From Alphaproteobacteria bacterium (GTDB taxonomy: Bacteria; Pseudomonadota; Alphaproteobacteria; Paracaedibacterales; CAIULA01): a stretch of DNA of 44,631 nucleotides. Within the stretch, counting starts at the first letter, position 1, and each line of letters opens with the position of its first letter. The stretch is from positions 1-44,631 of the forward strand of contig JAIEPD010000047.1 in the NCBI GenBank assembly GCA_019749935.1, written 5' to 3'. The notes below the pieces were generated by a model. That model was not told the DNA's origin. It made no database searches and saw only the letters and a list, made by a program, of their open reading frames with translations. Shown here piece after piece: positions 32,252-40,715 of the stretch. Position numbers and translations under genes: made by a program.

Positions 32252-33676
32252 TTAAAGGGTTGCAATTACACTTTTGTATAGCAAATGACTTCCCTCTTTA
32301 AATAAACCGCCTCCTTGTATAACACCAATATGTCTGCACTTAATAGTAGCATGACCTGCATGAGTATCGACTTTACACATAAGAACAGGCCCTCCACTCA
32401 TTCCATTAGCAAAAGGAATAGGAATCGTTTGAAATGTTTCTGGTACATTCTCTGGCTCTCCTGCAATATGGTGCAGACTCGTGGTTGGATTCCGTGCAAA
32501 AATTTGATCTGGGTTACTTACCTCTCGAAAAGGAGGCATTATCTGAGTCACTACACCGTTATCATGATGATCCTTTAAATATTGTACAATATTTCCGTTA
32601 AAAACATCAGATACTAAACAAAAACCGTCAGAAGAGGCCTTTTGCAATATGGGACTTTTTGGCTTACCAAAAGCAAAAATACGATCAAAATGCACATGTT
32701 CAGCTTCAATTTCTCCTTGAAGATTAGCAACATGGTTGTCACCAGCGTGAAAAAGATGATTTCTCTGTAAGATATCCTGGATTCTGTTTTCCCCACTTAC
32801 TGCATTATTGCTGACACGGATAATTGCATAATCGTTATCCTTAAACTCCTCAATTTCTTCTTTATTTTTATATTTAATATATAACTGAGTAATTCTTGCC
32901 GCATCTAAAGGATGAGGTTCCATCCCAACTTGAACATCTTGAATCTTAAAAAAATTCTCAGCAACGGGAGCTTCGCCGTTCGGTAGAAAATAAAGCTCAT
33001 TGATAGGTCCAGCCTCCATCAAACCATGAAAACAGCTTATAACATTTGCTGTGTCTGAAGATATTTCCTGACCAGGCTGAATGATTCCAGAAAACATTTC
33101 TTCAGCATCGTCCACATCTTTTCCATCTTCCCAATACCAAAACGTTCCTGATAATTTTTGAACCTTCAATAAATCATTACTGCTTATATCACCATATTGA
33201 GCTTCTGTTAGAAGAAGGTTCGTATAGGGCTGTTGACGAATAATATCAACCCCATCAAAAAGCCATCCTGCAGCAAATCTGCGATCTCTAAAAGGACCAC
33301 TACCAATGTATCCTGATTCTAAAACGCCTACAGCATCTATATCTTTCCATATAAAATGAAAATTCAGATAATTTTCTAATGGATCTCCTATTGCAGCTCC
33401 TATATTTGGATGCGACGCATGAGCTAGATCCGCAACCAAAGCCCCCGTTCCCCTTCCCCGCCCATTTACAAATCTTTCTAATACTTTTCTTCTTTGTATC
33501 GCGGTTAACTCATCAGCTTTGTGCGCGGCGTCACATTCCATTTTTAATACTGCTTCTAACCAATTTTCTTGCCAATTTATACGCACAAGCTCTGCATGCG
33601 TTGCTTCCCAAGTAGTCGCCGAATAAGAAGTGATTGTAAAAAAAATGAATAAAAAAATAACTTTAAAAAAATTCAT
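32252..33676 (-). CDS. Secreted trypsin-like serine protease
   Basis: A 474-aa protein with a signal peptide (about 1-20). A chymotrypsin-fold catalytic triad can be read: His in NVISCFHGLM (about residue 222), Asp in NDYAIIRVS (about 286) and Ser in GMSGGPVL (about 433), with the GDSGGP-like motif well placed. A GRGTGALV strand occurs earlier than usual and a region of about 150 residues separates it from the catalytic histidine, so the protein has an atypical N-terminal extension or insertion. It may act on host or environmental proteins. It is the first gene of a three-gene unit with two small exported paralogs. Confidence 0.75.
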   Translation of the reverse strand: MNFFKVIFLFIFFTITSYSATTWEATHAELVRINWQENWLEAVLKMECDAAHKADELTAIQRRKVLERFVNGRGRGTGALVADLAHASHPNIGAAIGDPLENYLNFHFIWKDIDAVGVLESGYIGSGPFRDRRFAAGWLFDGVDIIRQQPYTNLLLTEAQYGDISSNDLLKVQKLSGTFWYWEDGKDVDDAEEMFSGIIQPGQEISSDTANVISCFHGLMEAGPINELYFLPNGEAPVAENFFKIQDVQVGMEPHPLDAARITQLYIKYKNKEEIEEFKDNDYAIIRVSNNAVSGENRIQDILQRNHLFHAGDNHVANLQGEIEAEHVHFDRIFAFGKPKSPILQKASSDGFCLVSDVFNGNIVQYLKDHHDNGVVTQIMPPFREVSNPDQIFARNPTTSLHHIAGEPENVPETFQTIPIPFANGMSGGPVLMCKVDTHAGHATIKCRHIGVIQGGGLFKEGSHLLYKSVIATL

Positions 33677-33835
33677 ACAAACTAATCTTTAGCCTAGTTT
33701 TCTTGATACAATCGTAAAAACAAACGATTAATAACTAATTAATTGAAACAGGAAGGATATATAATAATTTTCTATCGATTAATCAGCCTTCATGCTCTAT
33801 AAATAGGGATAATAAAACTATGGAGGCCTTTAATC

Positions 33836-34324
33836 ATGTCCACGTCTATAAAAGTCGGCGATAAAATCCCAAATGTTGTTGTAAAACAAGCAACATCCAA
33901 TGGTCCTATTGATCTCAACACCTCTGATTTTTTTAAAGATAAAACAACCATTCTTTTTGCAATTCCTGGCGCCTTTACACCAGTTTGTTCCTCAAAGCAT
34001 TTGCCTAGCTTTGTCACACATAAGCAACAGCTGGTAGACAAAGGCGTTGATCAAATTGCCTGTGTTTCAGTGAATGACCCATTTGTTATGCAAGCCTGGG
34101 CTGAAAGCCAACACACAAGAAATGAAATCGCTATGATTGCTGATGGAAATGGCGATTTGACGCGTGCTCTTGGATTAGGCATGGACCTAACTGCTCTTGG
34201 CCTTGGCTATCGTTCACAGCGCTATGCCATGATTGTAAAAGATGGAAAAGTTTCAAGACTTGAAGTTGAACCTGCTTCCACGTGCAGCTTAACAAGTGCA
34301 GAACATTTTTTAAACATTCTTTAA
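33836..34324 (+). CDS. Peroxiredoxin of the Prx5 type
   Basis: Reduces hydrogen peroxide and alkyl hydroperoxides with thiols. The 162-aa protein contains the Prx5 signature PGAFTPVCSSKHLPSF with the peroxidatic cysteine near residue 50, the partner arginine in GYRSQRYAMIV, and a C-terminal EPASTCSLTSAEHFL whose cysteine sits where the resolving cysteine of mammalian-type Prx5 lies. Thioredoxin (40374-40694) could recycle it. GGAGG lies upstream of ATG 33836 and a strong terminator follows the stop. Confidence 0.92.
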   Translation: MSTSIKVGDKIPNVVVKQATSNGPIDLNTSDFFKDKTTILFAIPGAFTPVCSSKHLPSFVTHKQQLVDKGVDQIACVSVNDPFVMQAWAESQHTRNEIAMIADGNGDLTRALGLGMDLTALGLGYRSQRYAMIVKDGKVSRLEVEPASTCSLTSAEHFLNIL

Positions 34325-34329
34325 GTATC

Positions 34330-34353
34330 ATGGGGCTTTAAGCCCCATTTTTC
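34330..34353 (+). terminator. Intrinsic terminator between the peroxiredoxin gene and addB
   Basis: TGGGGCTT and its complement AAGCCCCA form a perfect stem (TGGGGCTTTAAGCCCCA) followed by TTTTT. It ends one base before the addB ATG. Confidence 0.85.
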
Positions 34354-34354
34354 A

Positions 34355-37171
34355 ATGACACCTTTTAAAATCATCGGAATTCCTTTTGGTCAGTGCTTTT
34401 TAAAAAGCCTTTCTGAGCTTTTATTAAAGCAATACCCCAATCCTTTCGATCTTGCAAAGGCACTTGTCATCCTTCCAACCAAACGTGCCCTTTTAAATTT
34501 GACTGAGATTTTTCAAAGCGAGATTCAAACAGATCAGCCCTTAATGTTACCTAGGATGATTGCACTTTCTGATATTGAATCAGAAAATCCTCTTTTGCTT
34601 TTAGAAATTGACGAACTTCCTGAATCCATTAATCCTTTAAAACGTTTGGGGCTTTTCACCCAATTGGTTTTAAAATTGCCCAATTACACCCCAAGCAGAG
34701 CCTTAAAAGCAGCTCAAGGCTTAATTCATTTGATTGATGAAGCCGAAACAACGGGTATTGATTTAAATAATTTAAAAAGCTTAGTTGGGAGTGATTACGC
34801 GGAACATTGGCAAGAGACCCTTAATTTTCTGAAAATTGTCACTGACTATTGGCCATCGATTTTAACAGATTTGGGTGTTATTGAACCACAAGCCCGAACC
34901 CGAAAAAGCTTAAAGGCTTTAGCCCAAAATTGGAGGAAAAATCCACCAAACCACCCCATCATTATTGCAGGAACAACGGGCACTGTACCCGCCACAGCTG
35001 AGCTTATTAAAACCGTTTTGTCATTACCAAATGGACAGGTCATTTTGCCTGGCCTTGATACAGTCAATATCAATGATGATTTGCCCCTAACACATCCTCA
35101 ACATACGCTCTCTAACCTTTTAAAGTTTTTAGAAACTGACGAAGATGATACCGTAATTTTAAAGGATCTATCCCCCTTAGAAACCAGCCGCCATCAATTG
35201 CTTATTGCAGCAATGAATAATCAGGCACTCGATTTACCGTCGTCATTTTCGCCTGAACACTGGCCCCAGATGGTTGAATGTGATTTGGTTTCTGAGGAAG
35301 CAAAAATCATTGCCCTTATGATGCGTCATTACTTTGAAATCAGTGAAGGCACCATTTCGCTTGTCAGTCCTAACCAACATTTATGTCAATTGGTTGAAAC
35401 TGAACTTGAACGATGGAATTTGATCGCCAATACTTCAAGCGGAAGCGCCCTAGCAAATTCAGTTGTTGGCGGGTTTGTGTTATTGGTTTCTGATCTTTTT
35501 TCAACCCCTACCATCAGTCAATTATTAGTCGTTTTAAAACATCCATTATGTTTCAAATCAAATCGCCAACAACACCTAGAAAACGTTAGAATTCTAGAGA
35601 AAAATATCTTACGAAAATTTAAACTTGAGATTCATGATTTAGAAACTGTTATTTCAGAAAAACTTTCCTTTTTATCCTCTTGGTTTCAAGAAATTTTAAA
35701 CATTATCAATCCCCTTTTTTCATCCTCAAACAGCCATTTATTTAAAGACCTTTTGTCACTCCACAGGCAAACATGTCTATCCCTAACCGGCGACAATTCT
35801 GAGACATCTCCTTTGTGGGGGCAAACAGATGGAAAAATCGTACAAACTTTTTTTGAGAATTTGCTTATCGAAAGTGACCATTTTCCGCCTTTAAACCCAA
35901 GCCATTACCCTTCTTTTTTAAAATCCTTAATGCAACAAAATGATAAACTGAGAGATCATGAAGGAATTGGTTCAAGAATCAAGATCTGGGGAGCCCTAGA
36001 AGCACGCCTCAGTCATTCTGATGTGATGATATTAGGTGGCCTTAATGAGAACAGCTGGCCGCCCTCAATTGATCCCGATCCTTGGCTGAGCCGAAGCATG
36101 CGGCAACAATTAGGCCTGCCTCCCCTTGAACGGCGCCTTGGGTTATCAGCGCACGATTTTAGCAGCTGCTTTTATGCACCCCATCTTCTTTTAACGCGTT
36201 CCAGAATTGATCAAGGCACCCCAACGATTCCAAGCCGCTGGTGGAGACGTTTAGAAGTTGTGCAGAAAAAAAACGCTGACGTTATAAAAAATACATCTCA
36301 GCTACCGTGGAAAGAATGGGCGCAAAGCCTCTCTCCAAAGCTTGATTCTATTGCCTATGCCCCACCTACGCCGCGCCCACCTGTTCAAAGCAGGCCAACC
36401 TGTTTTTCAGTTACAGAAATTGAAGCCCTCATGCGGGACCCTTATGGCATTTATGCAAAACAGTGTCTCAAACTGCCCCCTCTTTCTCCGTTAGGAGCAG
36501 AACTTGGAAATGCAGACAAGGGCCAAATTATCCATAAAATTATGGAATCATATTTGAAATCTTATAGCTTTGAAAACAACACAATTGATGAATTGTTGAA
36601 ATTAGCAAAACCCCATTTTGATAAAAATCCTGTCACTCGCATTTTTTGGTGGTATCGGTTCGAGCAAATTGCAACATGGTTCTTAAATGAACTTCAGCGT
36701 AACCCTGCAAAAACCTATTTGACAGAGCAAAAAGGACAACTCACCCTTTCTTGTCAAAATTTTACCTTCGAACTGAAAGCCATCGCTGATAGGCTAGACA
36801 TTTTGGATGATGATCGTTTACGGATTATTGATTATAAGATAGGGACCCCTCCCAATTTAAAAGATATAAAAAATGGTTATTCTCCTCAGCTTTCTTTAGA
36901 AGCTTTAATGGCTGACCAAGGTGGTTTCGATATCAAAGCTGTTCCTGAGGAAATGGCCATTTGGCACTTAAAAGGCGGAGAGCCTGCTGGGAAAATTTCA
37001 AAACTTGAAATCACTTCCGAGTTTTTAAAAGAAACACAAACGGGATTATTAAACCTACTGTTAACTTTTATGAAGCCAGAAACCCCTTACCTCGCTTGCC
37101 CCATTCCTGAAAAAGCCCCTCCTTTTAATCCTTATAAGCATCTTGAAAGGCTTTCAGAATGGCGGCCATAA
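34355..37171 (+). CDS. addB: Double-strand break repair protein AddB
   Basis: The second subunit of the AddAB helicase-nuclease that resects double-strand DNA ends for RecA. The 938-aa protein is of alphaproteobacterial type: an inactive helicase-like N-terminal two thirds (ILPTKRALLNL at the start, IAGTTGTVPATAELI, LGGLNENSWPPSIDPDPWLSR) and a C-terminal PD-(D/E)XK nuclease with FSVTEIEALMRDPYGIYA, GQIIHKIMES (GxxxHxxxE) and RLDILDDDRLRIIDYKIG. It overlaps addA by 13 nt, which couples them. The only unusual point is the terminator hairpin directly upstream. Confidence 0.95.
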   Translation: MTPFKIIGIPFGQCFLKSLSELLLKQYPNPFDLAKALVILPTKRALLNLTEIFQSEIQTDQPLMLPRMIALSDIESENPLLLLEIDELPESINPLKRLGLFTQLVLKLPNYTPSRALKAAQGLIHLIDEAETTGIDLNNLKSLVGSDYAEHWQETLNFLKIVTDYWPSILTDLGVIEPQARTRKSLKALAQNWRKNPPNHPIIIAGTTGTVPATAELIKTVLSLPNGQVILPGLDTVNINDDLPLTHPQHTLSNLLKFLETDEDDTVILKDLSPLETSRHQLLIAAMNNQALDLPSSFSPEHWPQMVECDLVSEEAKIIALMMRHYFEISEGTISLVSPNQHLCQLVETELERWNLIANTSSGSALANSVVGGFVLLVSDLFSTPTISQLLVVLKHPLCFKSNRQQHLENVRILEKNILRKFKLEIHDLETVISEKLSFLSSWFQEILNIINPLFSSSNSHLFKDLLSLHRQTCLSLTGDNSETSPLWGQTDGKIVQTFFENLLIESDHFPPLNPSHYPSFLKSLMQQNDKLRDHEGIGSRIKIWGALEARLSHSDVMILGGLNENSWPPSIDPDPWLSRSMRQQLGLPPLERRLGLSAHDFSSCFYAPHLLLTRSRIDQGTPTIPSRWWRRLEVVQKKNADVIKNTSQLPWKEWAQSLSPKLDSIAYAPPTPRPPVQSRPTCFSVTEIEALMRDPYGIYAKQCLKLPPLSPLGAELGNADKGQIIHKIMESYLKSYSFENNTIDELLKLAKPHFDKNPVTRIFWWYRFEQIATWFLNELQRNPAKTYLTEQKGQLTLSCQNFTFELKAIADRLDILDDDRLRIIDYKIGTPPNLKDIKNGYSPQLSLEALMADQGGFDIKAVPEEMAIWHLKGGEPAGKISKLEITSEFLKETQTGLLNLLLTFMKPETPYLACPIPEKAPPFNPYKHLERLSEWRP

Positions 37172-40100
37172 ATAACCCTCAAGCCTTAGCTGCCAATCCG
37201 AATGCAAGCTGTTGGGTCAGTGCATCGGCTGGAACAGGGAAAACAAAAGTTCTGATTGATAGGCTTTTAAATCTGCTTTTAATGGGTACAGCGCCTGAAT
37301 CTATTTTATGTATTACCTTTACAAAAGCGGCTGCTATTGAAATGCAAAACCGCCTGACAGCAAAACTGCAAGAATGGGCAATCTTTGATGAAGATAGTTT
37401 ACAAAAAGATCTTCAAAAACTAACCAATCAACCCATCTCAAAAGAGGCTCTCGAACGAGCTCATCAATTGCTTTTCCATGTGATTGATACCCCTGGCGGC
37501 ATTCGCATTCAAACCATCCACAGCTTTTGCCAAAGCCTGCTTCAACGTTTTCCCCTTGAGGCTGCCATTGATCCTAGCTTTACTCTTTTAGAAGGGGATG
37601 AGGTCTATGACCTTTTAAAAAAGGCATACTATCAGGTTTTAAAAACTCAGGATCCTGAGCTTCAAGGCTTTTTGGAACACATTGCCACTTCTATGTCGGA
37701 TTATCATTTTGAAGGGCTTTTAAAAAGCATTCAAAGCCAACGCGGACAATTTGGAAAACTGCTCGCAACCTATCAAAATTTACAGGACTATAAGGCTGCC
37801 TTAGAAAGTTTTCTCAAAACAACTGAAAATATTCCCTCAAAAGATGTAAAGGCCCTACAACAGGCTGCCAAAATCCTTTTTGAACAGGGTAAGCCAGAAT
37901 TAGAAGAGGCCCTTAGCAGCGATGATTATTCTCATTTTTTCTTAACTCAAGATGGACAAATTCGAAAGAAACTTGTAAGCAAAGATATTCAAACCGATTT
38001 TCCAGATACCTACAAAACCCTTGAAGAAGAAGCATCCAGGCTTTTTAGAGAAAAAGAACAGCAAAAAAATCAAGCCATCATCCATTCAACGCTAGCGTTT
38101 ATGCATCTAACAGAGGCTATTTTCCAAAACTACCAAACGGAGAAAAAACAAGAAGGGTTATTGGACTTTGAGGATTTGATCGCCAGCACAAATGCGCTCC
38201 TTGGGCGTCCAGGAATTTCTGAGTGGGTTTTTTATAAACTTGATAATGCGCTAGATCATATTTTAATTGACGAGGCACAAGACACAAGCCCCGATCAATG
38301 GATGATTATATCAAAACTGATTGAATCCTTTTTAACCCCTGAAAAACCTTATCGCACCCTTTTTGTTGTGGGTGATATCAAGCAATCTATTTATAGCTTT
38401 CAAGGGGCTGAACCTCTTTTGTTTGCAACTTTGCGTCATACCTTTGAAGAAAAAACAAAGGCTTTAAAACAAGATTGGATGAATATTGAACTGCACACAT
38501 CTTTTCGTACCACTCCTGCTATTTTAGAAATTGTTGATAAAACCTTTAACACATGTACCAGCGGCATTAAATTCTTAAGCGAAACAATCCTTCATACCCC
38601 TTATCGTGAAGATCATCCGGGCGTTATTGAACTATTACCCCTGGTTAAAGGAGAAGAAATTGATTCAAAAGAAAACTCGTGGCCACTTCCGCTTTTTCAA
38701 CAAGATTCCACCTCCCAGCATGCTGAACTTGCAAAGCAAATTACGGTCAAAATTAAAAATCTTTTAGAAAGCCCTGAGATCCTCCCTAGCACCAATGCTA
38801 GAACAAAACCTGGAGATATTCTGATATTGGTGCGCAAACGTTCAGAATTAGTTCCAGCCCTTATTCAAAACTTAAAACATCATCATATCCCTGTGGCAGG
38901 CGCTGACCGATTGCAGATCAGCGAACACATAGCTGTTATGGACCTGCTCGCTCTTGGGAAGTTTTTATGCCTTCCGCAAGATGACTATAGCCTTGCTTGT
39001 GTTTTGAAAAGTCCGCTTATTAACAATGGATATGGAATCAGCGAAGAAGAATTATTCACGCTTTGTCACATGAGACCAGGCAGTTTGTGGCAATCTTTAG
39101 GTGAGCATGCCCCTAAAACGCAAATCTTTGAAAAGGCATACGAATTTTTAAAAAATCTTTTGAGCCAGATTGATCTTAAGTCCCCGCACAGTCTTTTTCA
39201 CAATGTCCTAAGACACACAGAAAATCAGTTTATTGCCCGATTGGGCAGTGAATGCCAAGAAGTCTTGGAAGAATTTTTGAACCTAGCCTTTTTATTTGGA
39301 GAAAAAAATCCCCCCACCCTTCAAGGGTTTATGAACCATATAGAAACCACCCAGTCAGAAATTAAACGAAGCCCATCTGGAAGTAAGCAAAATCAAGTCC
39401 GCATTATGACCATTCATGGGGCGAAGGGTCTACAATCTCCCATCGTGATTTTGGCAGACAGCACAGATCAACCTTCTTTGCAAAACGAAAATTTTTTGTG
39501 GCATGAGGATTTATTTTTGTTAAAGCCTGCTCAAAAAAAGGAATCAACAACGATAGCTGATTTGAAAGCTTCAGCTTTAAAAAAGCTTGAAGAAGAGAAC
39601 AACCGTTTATTTTATGTGGCCCTTACTCGCCCAGAAGATCGGCTTTATATAGCCGGCATTCAAAAAAACAAAGAGGAAAATTGGTACAACACCCTTAAAA
39701 CTATTTTGTCACCCCTAGCGCTTACAACAGCAGAGGAAGGTTTGGTTTATCAGCCAATTCCAAGCTTGATTGGAAATGAAGTTCTTTTAGAATCTGAAAC
39801 TTCTATCCAAACCCCAAAATGGCTTTTTGAAAAACCCCTATTACTTCCGATCTCTCTTAAGGAAAAGCAAGTCAAAACAGAAGCCATGCGAAGAGGTGAT
39901 TTGATTCACAAGCTTTTTGAAATTTTACCAACTTTGTCTGGAGATTTAAAAAAGTCAGCCGAAAGATGGATAGAAAAGCAAAAGCATAAAAATGTTTTAA
40001 AACCAGATGACCTTGAAAAAACGTTATCTATTTTAAATCATCCTGAATACGCTCATTTTTTTAAAGATGACTCTCTTGCTGAAGTTGCCATAACCCATCA

Positions 40101-40338
40101 AAATGCTCAAAAAAGAATCGATCGATTATTGGTAACAAAAGATACAGTTATCATTCTGGATTATAAAACGACAGTGAACCCACCTCTTTCCCCAGAGGAT
40201 GTCTCTAAGGATTACCAGGTCCAATTATATGAATACGCTGACATCATGCAAAAAATTTACAAAAATCATCAAATTCGCACATTTTTACTATGGACAGAAG
40301 GCCCTCATTTGATGGAAATTCCATATAAGGGTTTTTAA
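37159..40338 (+). CDS. addA: ATP-dependent helicase-nuclease AddA
   Basis: The motor and second nuclease subunit of AddAB. The 1059-aa protein has the UvrD-like helicase motifs: SASAGTGKTKVLIDRL (Walker A), ILCITFTKAAAIEMQNRL (Ia), ILIDEAQDTSPDQW (II), VVGDIKQSIYSFQGAEP (III), SFRTT (IV region), VRIMTIHGAKGLQSPIV (V) and LFYVALTRPEDRLY (VI). The C-terminal nuclease has GDLIHKLFE, RIDRLLVTKDTVIILDYKT and YQVQLYEYA. Length and order are normal. It is followed by trxA after 35 nt, a gene order often seen in alphaproteobacteria. Confidence 0.96.
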   Translation: MAAINNPQALAANPNASCWVSASAGTGKTKVLIDRLLNLLLMGTAPESILCITFTKAAAIEMQNRLTAKLQEWAIFDEDSLQKDLQKLTNQPISKEALERAHQLLFHVIDTPGGIRIQTIHSFCQSLLQRFPLEAAIDPSFTLLEGDEVYDLLKKAYYQVLKTQDPELQGFLEHIATSMSDYHFEGLLKSIQSQRGQFGKLLATYQNLQDYKAALESFLKTTENIPSKDVKALQQAAKILFEQGKPELEEALSSDDYSHFFLTQDGQIRKKLVSKDIQTDFPDTYKTLEEEASRLFREKEQQKNQAIIHSTLAFMHLTEAIFQNYQTEKKQEGLLDFEDLIASTNALLGRPGISEWVFYKLDNALDHILIDEAQDTSPDQWMIISKLIESFLTPEKPYRTLFVVGDIKQSIYSFQGAEPLLFATLRHTFEEKTKALKQDWMNIELHTSFRTTPAILEIVDKTFNTCTSGIKFLSETILHTPYREDHPGVIELLPLVKGEEIDSKENSWPLPLFQQDSTSQHAELAKQITVKIKNLLESPEILPSTNARTKPGDILILVRKRSELVPALIQNLKHHHIPVAGADRLQISEHIAVMDLLALGKFLCLPQDDYSLACVLKSPLINNGYGISEEELFTLCHMRPGSLWQSLGEHAPKTQIFEKAYEFLKNLLSQIDLKSPHSLFHNVLRHTENQFIARLGSECQEVLEEFLNLAFLFGEKNPPTLQGFMNHIETTQSEIKRSPSGSKQNQVRIMTIHGAKGLQSPIVILADSTDQPSLQNENFLWHEDLFLLKPAQKKESTTIADLKASALKKLEEENNRLFYVALTRPEDRLYIAGIQKNKEENWYNTLKTILSPLALTTAEEGLVYQPIPSLIGNEVLLESETSIQTPKWLFEKPLLLPISLKEKQVKTEAMRRGDLIHKLFEILPTLSGDLKKSAERWIEKQKHKNVLKPDDLEKTLSILNHPEYAHFFKDDSLAEVAITHQNAQKRIDRLLVTKDTVIILDYKTTVNPPLSPEDVSKDYQVQLYEYADIMQKIYKNHQIRTFLLWTEGPHLMEIPYKGF

Positions 40339-40373
40339 AAATAACATTTTACACTGAATCATAAGGACAGATT

Positions 40374-40694
40374 ATGGCACTTAATCAAACGACAGATGCA
40401 ACTTTTAAAACAGACGTTCTCGACTCAACAGTTCCGGTTCTTGTTGACTTTTGGGCTGAATGGTGTGGCCCTTGTCGCATGCTTCTTCCTGTTTTAGAGG
40501 AAATTGCACCAACAATGGCAAGCAAAGTTAAAATTGTAAAAATGAACATCGACGAAAATCCAGAAATCCCATCAAAGCATGGCGTGCGCAGCGTTCCAAC
40601 AATGATTTTGTTTAAAAACGGTGAAGCTGTTGCTGCAAAAGTTGGTTTAAATCCGAAAAACACCCTTATTGCATGGATTGAATCAAACATTTAA
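40374..40694 (+). CDS. trxA: Thioredoxin
   Basis: A 106-aa cytoplasmic disulfide reductase with the active site AEWCGPCR (WCGPC at about residues 30-34), the conserved aspartate in VDFWAEW and the cis-proline in SVPTMILF. It supplies reducing power to ribonucleotide reductase, peroxiredoxins and others. The position straight after addA is typical of alphaproteobacteria. The ATG is preceded by AAGGA (40362-40366). Confidence 0.97.
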   Translation: MALNQTTDATFKTDVLDSTVPVLVDFWAEWCGPCRMLLPVLEEIAPTMASKVKIVKMNIDENPEIPSKHGVRSVPTMILFKNGEAVAAKVGLNPKNTLIAWIESNI

Positions 40695-40715
40695 TTTTTT
40701 AGGAAACACCTTTAA

